The notes under the pieces are model-generated. The model saw only the letters and a list, made by a program, of their open reading frames with translations. It searched no databases and was not told where the DNA came from. The position numbers were made by a program, and so were the translations under genes. DNA of 64,000 bases, taken from contig MKUQ01000035.1 in NCBI GenBank assembly GCA_001898645.1, positions 21,539 to 85,538 on the forward strand. Reading direction: 5' to 3'. Shown here in pieces: positions 8,725-17,783 of this stretch (position 1 is the first letter of the stretch; each line of letters starts with the position of its first letter). The DNA is from Burkholderiales bacterium 70-64. Lineage in GTDB: Bacteria > Pseudomonadota > Gammaproteobacteria > Burkholderiales > Burkholderiaceae_E.

Positions 8725-9967
8725 CAGGGCGCTCGCTTCGATGCACGGCGATCGCGTGCGATTCCAGCAGACGACCGATGCTTGCGTCGCTCATTCCGAT
8801 CTCGCGCAGCACCTCGAGAGTGTGCTCGCCGAGCAGAGGGGCGCGTCGGCGTACGCCTCCGGGTGTCGCAGACAGCTTCGCGGGTACGCCGGCCACGCAC
8901 ACAGGCGTCGAAGAGCCCGGGTGTTCGATTTCGGGGAGCATGTCGCGAGCAGAGAAATGAGGGTCGGCGAATATTTCCTGTGCAGTATAGATCGGTCCGA
9001 ATGGTACGCGCGCACCCATCAGATCGGTGAGTTCCGCCTTGGTGCGTGAGCGGGTGAAGGCTTCGATTTCCGCCTGCAGCGCCGCCCGGTTTTCCCAGCG
9101 TCCTTTTTCCGAGGCATAGCGGGGATCCCCGACCAGATCCGGGCGCTGCATCACGGCGCACAATTCGACCCACTGCGGGTCGTGGACCGCGGCGATGGCG
9201 ATCGCGCCGTCCTTCGTGGCCACGGTACCGAAGGGTGCCATGCCGGGCATGCCGTTGCCGATCGGTCGCGGCGACACGCCCGTGTAGGCATAGCTCGTGG
9301 TGAGCAATTCGGAGAGCGCCAGCACGGTATCGACCATCGCGACGTCGACGTATTGTCCGCGTCCGGTGATGCGTGCGTTCCACAATGCAGCCATCGTTCC
9401 GAAGGCGGCCATCAGTCCGGGGACGGTGTCGCCCAATCCTCCGCCGACCTTGGTCGGATGGTCGGCATCGGGGCCGGTCATGCCCATCCACCCGCCCATC
9501 GCCTGAGCGACGATGTCGAACGCCGGCCAGTCGATGTAGGGGCTGGTGCCGCCCGCGTGATCGCCGAAGCCGCGAACGGACGTATAGACCAGCCGCGGAT
9601 TGCGTTTCGACAGCGCATCGAAACCCAGGCCCAGCCGATCGAGCACGCCGGCGCGGTAGTTCTCGACCAGCGCGTCCGCCCGTCCGGCCAGCTCGCCGAA
9701 GACCTCCCGGCCTTCGGGCCGCTTGAGGTCGATGACGATCCCGCGCTTGTTGCGGTTGCAGAACTGGAACAGGCCGCCGTATTCGCGGACCGAGTCGTCC
9801 GGAGTGTGGGGGCCGGTGCGGCGGAAGAAATCGCCCTCCGGCGGCTCGATCTTGATGACATCGGCGCCGTGGTCGGCCAACAACTGCGTGCAGAAGGGTC
9901 CGGCCAGCGCATGCGTCGCATCGAGCACGCGCAAGCCGGCAAGAGCCCCGTTGAGTGCGGCAACCAT
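8717..9967 (-). CDS. CaiB/BaiF family CoA transferase
   Basis: MVAALNGALAGLRVLDATHALAGPFCTQLLADHGADVIKIEPPEGDFFRRTGP...NRNKRGIVIDLKRPEGREVF. ATG at 9967; the ORF-track start at 9988 is a TTG inside the operator palindrome. Overlaps the TetR start region by 8 bp. Confidence 0.93.
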   Translation of the reverse strand: MVAALNGALAGLRVLDATHALAGPFCTQLLADHGADVIKIEPPEGDFFRRTGPHTPDDSVREYGGLFQFCNRNKRGIVIDLKRPEGREVFGELAGRADALVENYRAGVLDRLGLGFDALSKRNPRLVYTSVRGFGDHAGGTSPYIDWPAFDIVAQAMGGWMGMTGPDADHPTKVGGGLGDTVPGLMAAFGTMAALWNARITGRGQYVDVAMVDTVLALSELLTTSYAYTGVSPRPIGNGMPGMAPFGTVATKDGAIAIAAVHDPQWVELCAVMQRPDLVGDPRYASEKGRWENRAALQAEIEAFTRSRTKAELTDLMGARVPFGPIYTAQEIFADPHFSARDMLPEIEHPGSSTPVCVAGVPAKLSATPGGVRRRAPLLGEHTLEVLREIGMSDASIGRLLESHAIAVHRSERPGG

Positions 9968-9981
9968 CTCTTCCCCGAATA

Positions 9982-9999
9982 CAACCAACTAGTTGGTTG
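9982..9999. promoter_or_regulatory. perfect 18-bp palindrome CAACCAACTAGTTGGTTG, candidate TetR operator
   Basis: Perfect dyad 15 nt upstream of the CoA-transferase ATG. Matches 2790-2807 at 16/18. Confidence 0.8.
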
Positions 10000-10056
10000 G
10001 GAATTATGCCGCACCGGCACCGTCTGCCGCAACCGCGGCGGACGGCGCGACCCGCT

Positions 10057-11310
<1,254 letters not shown>

Positions 11311-11464
11311 TTAAGCGTTTCCGGCGGCCCGACGCAGTGGGGGAAGTGCCCGGCAGGGTTGCCCCGGCGCGTGCGCGGGGGCGTCGACATGCCCCGGCCT
11401 CGACGGCGCGCACGGCGGGCGATAATGCCGCTTCCCTCCGTCAGGCTCCTGGTGCGGTTTGCCG

Positions 11465-12145
11465 ATGTCGCTCGTCTATCTCGTTCGCCACGCGCAGGCC
11501 TCGTTCGGGGCCCAGTGCTACGACCAGCTGTCCGATCTCGGCCGCCAGCAGGCGCGCTGGCTCGGCGAGTACTTCGCGGCGCGCGGGCTGCGCTTCACGA
11601 AAGTGCTGGCCGGCACCCTGGCGCGCCAGCAGGACACGGCGCGCGAGGTGATCGCGGCGATGACCGGCGGCGAGGCGCAGGCGCCGCTGGTGCATGCCGG
11701 GCTGGACGAATACCCCGGCGAGGCGCTCTACGCGGCCTGGACCGGCATGAACGACCCGCGTCCGCAACAGCGCCTGGACCAGCGCGAATACTGGCGCACG
11801 TTTCGTGCCGCGATGCAGGCCTGGGCCGACGACCGGCTGAGCGGAGTGCCCGAGAGCTGGGCCGCCTTCGGTGCGCGCGTGCACGAGGCAGTGAGCGAGG
11901 CGGTCCGGGGAACGGGCCGCGACGACGCGATCCTGGTGGTGAGCTCGGGCGGGGTGATCGGCCGCCTGGTGGCCGATGTCGCCGGCGCGCCCGCACGCAC
12001 CGCGATCGAGCTGAACCTGCAATGCCGCAACAGCGGCTTTTGCGAACTGATCGCCGGCGGCGGCTCGCTGCGGCTGCTCAGCTTCAACAACATCCCCCAC
12101 CTGGAGGCGCCGCCGCAGCGGCGCCAGGCGATCACGTTCGCATGA
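11465..12145 (+). CDS. histidine phosphatase (phosphoglycerate mutase) superfamily protein
   Basis: MSLVYLVRHAQASFGAQCYDQLSDLGRQQARWLGEYF: RHxx phosphatase motif. Confidence 0.9.
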   Translation: MSLVYLVRHAQASFGAQCYDQLSDLGRQQARWLGEYFAARGLRFTKVLAGTLARQQDTAREVIAAMTGGEAQAPLVHAGLDEYPGEALYAAWTGMNDPRPQQRLDQREYWRTFRAAMQAWADDRLSGVPESWAAFGARVHEAVSEAVRGTGRDDAILVVSSGGVIGRLVADVAGAPARTAIELNLQCRNSGFCELIAGGGSLRLLSFNNIPHLEAPPQRRQAITFA

Positions 12146-12166
12146 GCGCGCGCGGATCGAGGCCGG

Positions 12167-12409
12167 TCAACCTGCCTTGGCGGTGGAATCCTTGACGCAC
12201 TTGTTCACGAAGCTGTTCTTCGCGGCGCCGTGCAGCTTCTTGTCGGCGGCCGTCGCCTGGCAGGCGTCCTTCTCGCACTTCTTGACGAAGCTGTTCTTCG
12301 CGGCGCCCGAGAGCTTCTTCTCGGCCGCGCGATCGGCGCAGCTGGGGTCGGCCGCGTATGCGCCGACGACGAACAACGACAGGCAGGCGGCAACGAGCAT
12401 TCTGGACAT
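12167..12409 (-). CDS. PsiF-repeat family small exported protein
   Basis: MSRMLVAACLSLFVVGAYAADPSCADRAAEKKLSGAAKNSFVKKCEKDACQATAADKKLHGAAKNSFVNKCVKDSTAKAG: signal peptide and two PsiF-like repeats. Confidence 0.85.
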   Translation of the reverse strand: MSRMLVAACLSLFVVGAYAADPSCADRAAEKKLSGAAKNSFVKKCEKDACQATAADKKLHGAAKNSFVNKCVKDSTAKAG

Positions 12410-12546
12410 GGTGTCTCCGGTTCCGGAAGGGCGCCCCCGGCAGGCGCAGGCAAAAACTATACTGCGGCGCGCTCCCGGGACGTGGCTGCCGCAGCGCGAG
12501 TTGCGCGCGCGCGACAGGGTCCGCGCAGTGGGCGACCGATCGACCG

Positions 12547-12654
12547 GCCCGCGCCGGCACGGCTGGCCCGCTCGGTACGGGCCGCTCGTCTGGCATGGGT
12601 CGCCGGTTCGGCGTGGATTGCCGACTTGGCGTGAGTCGCCGCTTCGGCGTCTGC
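12547..12654. repeat. decayed 18-bp tandem repeat (three clear units 12601-12654, about three degenerate units before)
   Basis: CGCCGGTTCGGCGTGGAT / TGCCGACTTGGCGTGAGT / CGCCGCTTCGGCGTCTGC at exact 18-bp register. CGCTCGTCTGGCATGGGT precedes at 12583. Confidence 0.65.
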
Positions 12655-12656
12655 TG

Positions 12657-14693
12657 ATGCTGCGCTCCTGGCCGTGGTTGGCCCTCGCTGCGCTGGCCGT
12701 GGGTCCGGCAGCCGCGCAGCCGCGGCCCGACGCCGGTGCCGGTGCGCCGGCCGGCGCTGCCGCGGCGGCTGCACCCGCATCACCCGCGTCGCCCGCATCA
12801 CCCTCATCGCCTTTCGAAGACACCCTGGCGCAGCGCCTGCGCGCCTGCTCCGCCTGCCACGGTGCGCAGGGCCGCGCGACCCGCGACGGCTATTTCCCGC
12901 GCATCGCCGGCAAGCCGGCGGGCTACCTGTTCAATCAACTGCGCAGTTTCCGGGATGGACGCCGGCACTACCCGGCCATGGCCGGCCTGCTCGCGCAGAT
13001 GTCCGATGCCTACCTGCACGAGATCGCCGGCTACTTCGCGGCGCTCCAGCTGCCTTATCCCCCGCCGCAGGCGGCAGCATTGCCCGAGGCGGCGCTCGCG
13101 CAGGCACGCGTCCTGGTGTTCGAGGGCGATCCGGCGCGCGAGCTGCCGGCCTGCGCGCAGTGCCATGGGCGCACGCTCACCGGCACGGCGCCGGCGATCC
13201 CCGGCCTGCTCGGCCTGTCGCGCGACTACCTCAACGCCCAGTTCGGCGCCTGGCGCGACGGCCTGCGCCATGCCGCCGCGCCGGACTGCATGGCGCGCAT
13301 CGCCGGGCGGCTGCGGCCCGAGGAGATCGGCGTGCTCTCGCGCTGGCTCGCCGCGCAGCCGCTGCCGGCGAACACCACCCCGCAGCCGCGCCTGCCGGCC
13401 GATCCGCCGATGCGCTGCGGCAGCCTGGCTGGGGAAGATACGGCCGCGCCGGCCCGCGCGCCGGCCGCGCTGCGCGGCGACGCCGGCGACGCGCGCGAGG
13501 CGCGCGACGCACGCAATGTCGGAGACGAGGTCGTGCGCGGCGCCTACCTGGCGGCGGCCGGCAACTGCGCCGGCTGCCACGCCGCACCGGACGGGACGCC
13601 GTTCGCCGGCGGCCGCGGCGTGGTCACCCCCTTCGGGACGGTATACGCCCCGAACCTCACCCCCGACGACGAGACCGGGCTCGGACGCTGGCGGTCCGAC
13701 GACTTCTGGCGCGCCATGCACGAGGGGCGTTCGCAGGACGGCCGGGCGCTGTATCCGGCTTTTCCGTACCCGCAGTACACGCACATCGACCGCAAGGACG
13801 CGGATGCGATCTTCGCCTTCCTGCGCAGCCTCGCGCCGGTCAGGCGCGCGAACCGGCCGCACGCGCTGCGCTTTCCCTTCGACCGGCCGCTCGTGCTCGA
13901 GGCCTGGCGGTGGCTGTTCTTCCGTCCGGCAGCCTTCGTGCCCGAGCCGACCCGTTCGGCCGAATGGAACCGCGGCGCCTATCTGGTCAGCGGGCTGGGG
14001 CATTGCGCCAGCTGCCATGCGCGGCGCAACGTCTTCGGGGCGACGAAGGACCCCGGGCGCTTCGACGGCGAGACGATGCCGGCGCTGGGCTGGTATGCCC
14101 CGTCGCTGCATGCGCCCGGCCAGGCGGGCGTGCAGCATTGGCCGGTCGAACGCATCGTGGCGCTGCTGCGCGACGGGGTGGCCCCCGGCGCCGGGGTGGC
14201 CGGGCCGATGGCGGAGGTCGTCTACTCGGGCACGCAGCACCTCTCGGAGGCGGACCTGCGCGCCGTGGCGACCTACCTGAAGGCGTTGCCGGCCGAGCCG
14301 GCGGCCGGCGGGCAGGGCGAGCGCGGGCGCGGCGATGGCGCCGCGGGCGCGGACCGGCGCTTCGAGGCCGGTGCGCGCCTGTACCGCAGCCATTGCGCCG
14401 ACTGCCATGGCCGCGGCGGCGAAGGGGTGCCGCGCGCCTATCCGCCGCTGGCCGGCAACCGGGCGGTGACGCTCGATCCGCCGGTCAACCTGGTTCGCGT
14501 CGTGGCCCACGGCGGCTTCGCGCCGACCACGGCGGGCAACCCGCGGCCGTTCGGCATGCCACCGTTCACCCAGGCGCTGGACGATGCGCAGCTCGCCGCG
14601 GTGCTGTCGTACGTGCGCAATGCATGGGGCAATCGCGCTGCGCCCTTGAGCTCGGCCGACGTCGGCCGGTATCGTGGCAGTGCGGGACAGTGA
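12657..14693 (+). CDS. multiheme c-type cytochrome with five CxxCH motifs (c4-like diheme region plus triheme dehydrogenase-cytochrome-like region)
   Basis: Signal peptide MLRSWPWLALAALAVGPAAAQ; CxxCH at CSACH, CAQCH, CAGCH, CASCH, CADCH. Confidence 0.9.
   Translation: MLRSWPWLALAALAVGPAAAQPRPDAGAGAPAGAAAAAAPASPASPASPSSPFEDTLAQRLRACSACHGAQGRATRDGYFPRIAGKPAGYLFNQLRSFRDGRRHYPAMAGLLAQMSDAYLHEIAGYFAALQLPYPPPQAAALPEAALAQARVLVFEGDPARELPACAQCHGRTLTGTAPAIPGLLGLSRDYLNAQFGAWRDGLRHAAAPDCMARIAGRLRPEEIGVLSRWLAAQPLPANTTPQPRLPADPPMRCGSLAGEDTAAPARAPAALRGDAGDAREARDARNVGDEVVRGAYLAAAGNCAGCHAAPDGTPFAGGRGVVTPFGTVYAPNLTPDDETGLGRWRSDDFWRAMHEGRSQDGRALYPAFPYPQYTHIDRKDADAIFAFLRSLAPVRRANRPHALRFPFDRPLVLEAWRWLFFRPAAFVPEPTRSAEWNRGAYLVSGLGHCASCHARRNVFGATKDPGRFDGETMPALGWYAPSLHAPGQAGVQHWPVERIVALLRDGVAPGAGVAGPMAEVVYSGTQHLSEADLRAVATYLKALPAEPAAGGQGERGRGDGAAGADRRFEAGARLYRSHCADCHGRGGEGVPRAYPPLAGNRAVTLDPPVNLVRVVAHGGFAPTTAGNPRPFGMPPFTQALDDAQLAAVLSYVRNAWGNRAAPLSSADVGRYRGSAGQ
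12774..12809 (+). repeat. 9-bp tandem repeat encoding the Pro-Ala-Ser linker of the cytochrome
   Basis: cccgcatca cccgcgtcg cccgcatca ccctcatcg, translated PASPASPASPSS. Confidence 0.8.
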
Positions 14694-14706
14694 AACGGGA
14701 GCATCG

Positions 14707-15270
14707 ATGAGCGGGCGTGCCTTCTATCGCAGCGACGAGCTCGAGGGGTGCATGGCGGGCATGGCCCGCCGGGCATACGGCCTCTTCCCCGATCCGTCGA
14801 CGCTGCTCGTGGTCGGCATCCTGCGTCGCGGCGCACCGCTGGCCGACCGGCTGTGCGCGCACCTGCGCGGAATGTGGGGCGTCGAGCGCATCGAGCGGCT
14901 CGACCTGGACATCAAGCGCTATGCCGACGACCTGACGCTGCTGTTTCCGCAGACGCGGCTACGCGAGGCAGGCGAGGCGCAGGCGATCGAGCTCGCCGGG
15001 CGCAGCGTGCTGCTGGTGGACGACGTGCTCTACGAAGGCCACTCGCTGCTGCGCGCCGTCGAGTGGCTGTCGCGCCGCGGCGCGGCCGCGGTGCGCAGCG
15101 CGGTGCTGGTCGACCGGGCCTGCGCCCGCCTGCCCATGAAGGCCGACGTGGCAGGGATCACGCTCGAGGTGGCGCCGCTGCAGATCGTGGATGTCCACGT
15201 GCCGCCGTACGAGTCCGAGTTCGAGATCTACATCAACCGGCGTGAGGAAAAGGATGTTCGAGGATCGTGA
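14707..15270 (+). CDS. phosphoribosyltransferase (PyrR/Hpt-like)
   Basis: LLVVGILRRGAPLADRLCAHL...AIELAGRSVLLVDDVLYEGHSLLRAVEWL: PRPP-binding motif VLLVDDVLYEGHS. Confidence 0.88.
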   Translation: MSGRAFYRSDELEGCMAGMARRAYGLFPDPSTLLVVGILRRGAPLADRLCAHLRGMWGVERIERLDLDIKRYADDLTLLFPQTRLREAGEAQAIELAGRSVLLVDDVLYEGHSLLRAVEWLSRRGAAAVRSAVLVDRACARLPMKADVAGITLEVAPLQIVDVHVPPYESEFEIYINRREEKDVRGS

Positions 15271-15880
15271 CGATGCGGCGCGGCGCCTCGCCGAGGCGCT
15301 CGCGCCCTGGCGCGGGCAGCGCCCGCTGGTGCTGGCGATTCCGCGCGGCGCGGTGCCGATGGGGCGGCTGGTCGCCGAGGCGCTGGGCGGCGAGCTGGAC
15401 GTGGTGCTGGTGCGCAAGATCGGCGCGCGCTACCACCCCGAGTTCGCCCTGGCCGCCATCGACGAGACGGGCGAGCTGCAATGGACGCCGGGCATCGATC
15501 CGGCGGCGGCCGACCCGATGTGGCTCGAGCACGAGAAACATGCGCAGCTCGACCTGCTGCGCCAGCGCCGCGCCCGCTACCGGCGCGGCCGCGAAGCGAT
15601 CGATCCGGCCGGGCGCGTGGTGATCGTCGTCGACGATGGCCTGGCCACCGGCTCGACGATGGCCGCGGCGCTGCACGCCATCCGCGCGCGCAAGCCGGCG
15701 CGCCTGATCTGCGCGGTGCCGGTCGCCGCGCCCTCGGCGCTGGAGCGGGTGCGCCCGTTCGCCGACGAGGTGGTGTGCCTGTCGGCGCCGACGTCGTTCC
15801 AGGCGGTGTCGCAGTTCTACGGCCGCTTCCCCCAGATCGAGGACGACGAGGTCGAGCGGATCCTGGCCGGCGTGGGCTGA
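15254..15880 (+). CDS. phosphoribosyltransferase domain protein
   Basis: PLVLAIPRGAVPMGRLVAEALGGELDVVLVRKIGAR...RVVIVVDDGLATGSTMAAALHAIRARKPARLICAVPVA; overlaps the upstream gene by 17 bp. Confidence 0.9.
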   Translation: MFEDRDDAARRLAEALAPWRGQRPLVLAIPRGAVPMGRLVAEALGGELDVVLVRKIGARYHPEFALAAIDETGELQWTPGIDPAAADPMWLEHEKHAQLDLLRQRRARYRRGREAIDPAGRVVIVVDDGLATGSTMAAALHAIRARKPARLICAVPVAAPSALERVRPFADEVVCLSAPTSFQAVSQFYGRFPQIEDDEVERILAGVG

Positions 15881-15946
15881 AGGGAAAGGTCCCGCCGGCA
15901 GGGCCGGCCGGCTGCGCTTGACACCCCGAGGGGTATACTGGAAGAT

Positions 15947-15960
15947 AGTAATCTATTACT
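15947..15960. promoter_or_regulatory. candidate TetR operator AGTAAT-CT-ATTACT
   Basis: Inverted repeat 25 nt upstream of the TetR start. Resembles AGTAAC-AC-GTTACT at 26020-26033, beside a paralogous TetR gene. Confidence 0.65.
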
Positions 15961-15984
15961 AACTTTCAGGAGGCCTGGCCGGCC

Positions 15985-16593
15985 ATGGATGCCCCGGTGC
16001 GACACCTTCCCGCCGACGAGCGGCGCGCGGTCACGGTGGAAACGGTGATCGGGTTGGCCGCCGAGCAGAACCCGAGCGAAATCACCACCGCTGCCATCGC
16101 GACGCGCATGGGGCTGACCCAGGGCGCACTGTTTCGCCATTTCCCCACCAAGGACGCGATCTGGCAGGCGGTGATGGAGTGGGTCGCAGAGCGGCTCTTC
16201 GCGCGCATCGAGCGCGCGGCTGCCGGGGCCGCCACCCCGCTGGCGGCACTCGAGGCGATCTTCCAGGCGCACGTCGAGTTCATCGCTGCGCATCCGGGCG
16301 TGCCGCGCATGCTGTTCGGGGAGTTGCAGCGAGCCGAAGGTTCCGCCGCCAGGCGGATGGTGCAGGCGCTGCTCGTTCGCTACCGCGCGCGTGTGGTGGA
16401 GCTGATCGCGCAGGGCCAGGCGCAGGGAGAGATCGCCGCCGAAATCGACCCGGCCCCGGCAGCGACGCTTTTCATCGGCGCCGTCCAGGGCCTGGTCATG
16501 CAATCCATGCTGGCCGGCGACGTCAAGCGCATGCGGCGCGATGCGCCGGGTGCCTTCGCGATCTTCCGGCGCGGCATCGGAAGCGCGTCGTGA
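15985..16593 (+). CDS. TetR/AcrR family transcriptional regulator
   Basis: ITTAAIATRMGLTQGALFRHFPTKDAIWQAVMEWV: TetR HTH. Confidence 0.9.
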   Translation: MDAPVRHLPADERRAVTVETVIGLAAEQNPSEITTAAIATRMGLTQGALFRHFPTKDAIWQAVMEWVAERLFARIERAAAGAATPLAALEAIFQAHVEFIAAHPGVPRMLFGELQRAEGSAARRMVQALLVRYRARVVELIAQGQAQGEIAAEIDPAPAATLFIGAVQGLVMQSMLAGDVKRMRRDAPGAFAIFRRGIGSAS

Positions 16594-17783
16594 AGCGGCC
16601 CTCGATGAACCGGCGCACCCTGGGGCTGGGCACGGTGATCGCCGTGCTGGTGAGCCTGTTCGGCTGGGTGGCGGTGCGCTCCGGCCCGCTGGCGCCGGTG
16701 CCGGTGACCGTGGCCACGGTCGAGTCGCGCGCCATCGCCCCGGCGCTGTTCGGCATCGGCACGGTCGAGTCGCGCTATACCTATCGCATCGGTCCGACCG
16801 TGGCCGGGCGGGTCGCGCGCGTCGACGTGCAGGTGGGCGACAGCGTGCGCGCCGGGCAGCAGGTCGGCGAGATGGATCCGATCGACCTCGACCAGCGCGT
16901 GGCTGCCCAGCAGGCGGCGCTGGATCGCGCGCGCGCCGGGGTGGCGGCGGGCGAGGCCCAGGTGCGCGATCTCGCTGCGCGCCTGGCCTTCGCCGAGACG
17001 CAGGCACGGCGCTATCAGCAACTGCTCGCGGCGCGCTCGGTGAGCGAAGAGGTGGCCGAGACGCGCCGCCAGGAGCGCGACGTTGCCGAGGCCGGGCTGT
17101 CGGCGGCGCGCGCCGGCCTGGACGCCGCGCGCCGCGAGCAGGCGCGCGCCGGCGCCGAGCACCAGGCGGCGTTGCGCCAGCGTGCCAGCCTGCGCCTGGT
17201 GGCGCCGTCCGCGGGCCTGGTGGCGGCGCGCCCGGCCGACCCGGGCACCACCGTGGTGGCCGGGCAGGCGGTGATCGAGGTCATCGACCCCGCAGCGATC
17301 TGGATCGACGTCCGCTTCGACCAGTTGCGCGCCGGGCAGCTGCGCGGCGGCCTGCCGGCGCGCGTCGAGTTGCGTTCGCGAACCGGCGAGGTGCTCGCGG
17401 GAAGGGTGCTGCGCATCGAGCCGCTGGCCGATGCGGTGACCGAGGAAGCGCTGGCCAAGGTGGTGTTCGATACCCTGCCGCAACCGGCGCCTTCGATGGG
17501 CGAGCTGGCCACGGTCACCGTCGAGCTGCCGGCGCTCGCTGCGCGCCCGAGCGTCTCGAACGCCAGCGTGGTGCGCGTCGACGGGCGGCTCGGCGTCTGG
17601 ATGGTCGAAGCCGGCGGGCTGCGCTTCGCGCCGGTCAGGCTCGGGGCCTCCGACCTCGACGGGCGCATGCAGGTGCTCGAGGGCCTGGACGGCGGCGAGC
17701 GGGTGGTGGTCCACAGCCAGCGTGCGCTCGATGCGCGCAGCCGCATCCAGGTCGTCGACCGGCTTCCGGGCCTGCCGTCGTGA
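16590..17783 (+). CDS. HlyD/MacA-type periplasmic adaptor (membrane fusion) subunit
   Basis: N-terminal TM anchor; YTYRIGPTVAGRVARVDVQVGDSVRAGQQVGEMD; coiled-coil; LVAPSAGLVAARPADPGTTVVAGQAVIEVID. Confidence 0.9.
   Translation: MKRPSMNRRTLGLGTVIAVLVSLFGWVAVRSGPLAPVPVTVATVESRAIAPALFGIGTVESRYTYRIGPTVAGRVARVDVQVGDSVRAGQQVGEMDPIDLDQRVAAQQAALDRARAGVAAGEAQVRDLAARLAFAETQARRYQQLLAARSVSEEVAETRRQERDVAEAGLSAARAGLDAARREQARAGAEHQAALRQRASLRLVAPSAGLVAARPADPGTTVVAGQAVIEVIDPAAIWIDVRFDQLRAGQLRGGLPARVELRSRTGEVLAGRVLRIEPLADAVTEEALAKVVFDTLPQPAPSMGELATVTVELPALAARPSVSNASVVRVDGRLGVWMVEAGGLRFAPVRLGASDLDGRMQVLEGLDGGERVVVHSQRALDARSRIQVVDRLPGLPS

Noticed and set aside
15919-15940. TTGACA...TATACT as a promoter around the ccccgagggg dyad
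   Set aside because: Spacing between the hexamers is only 10 nt, too short for a sigma70 promoter; not called.
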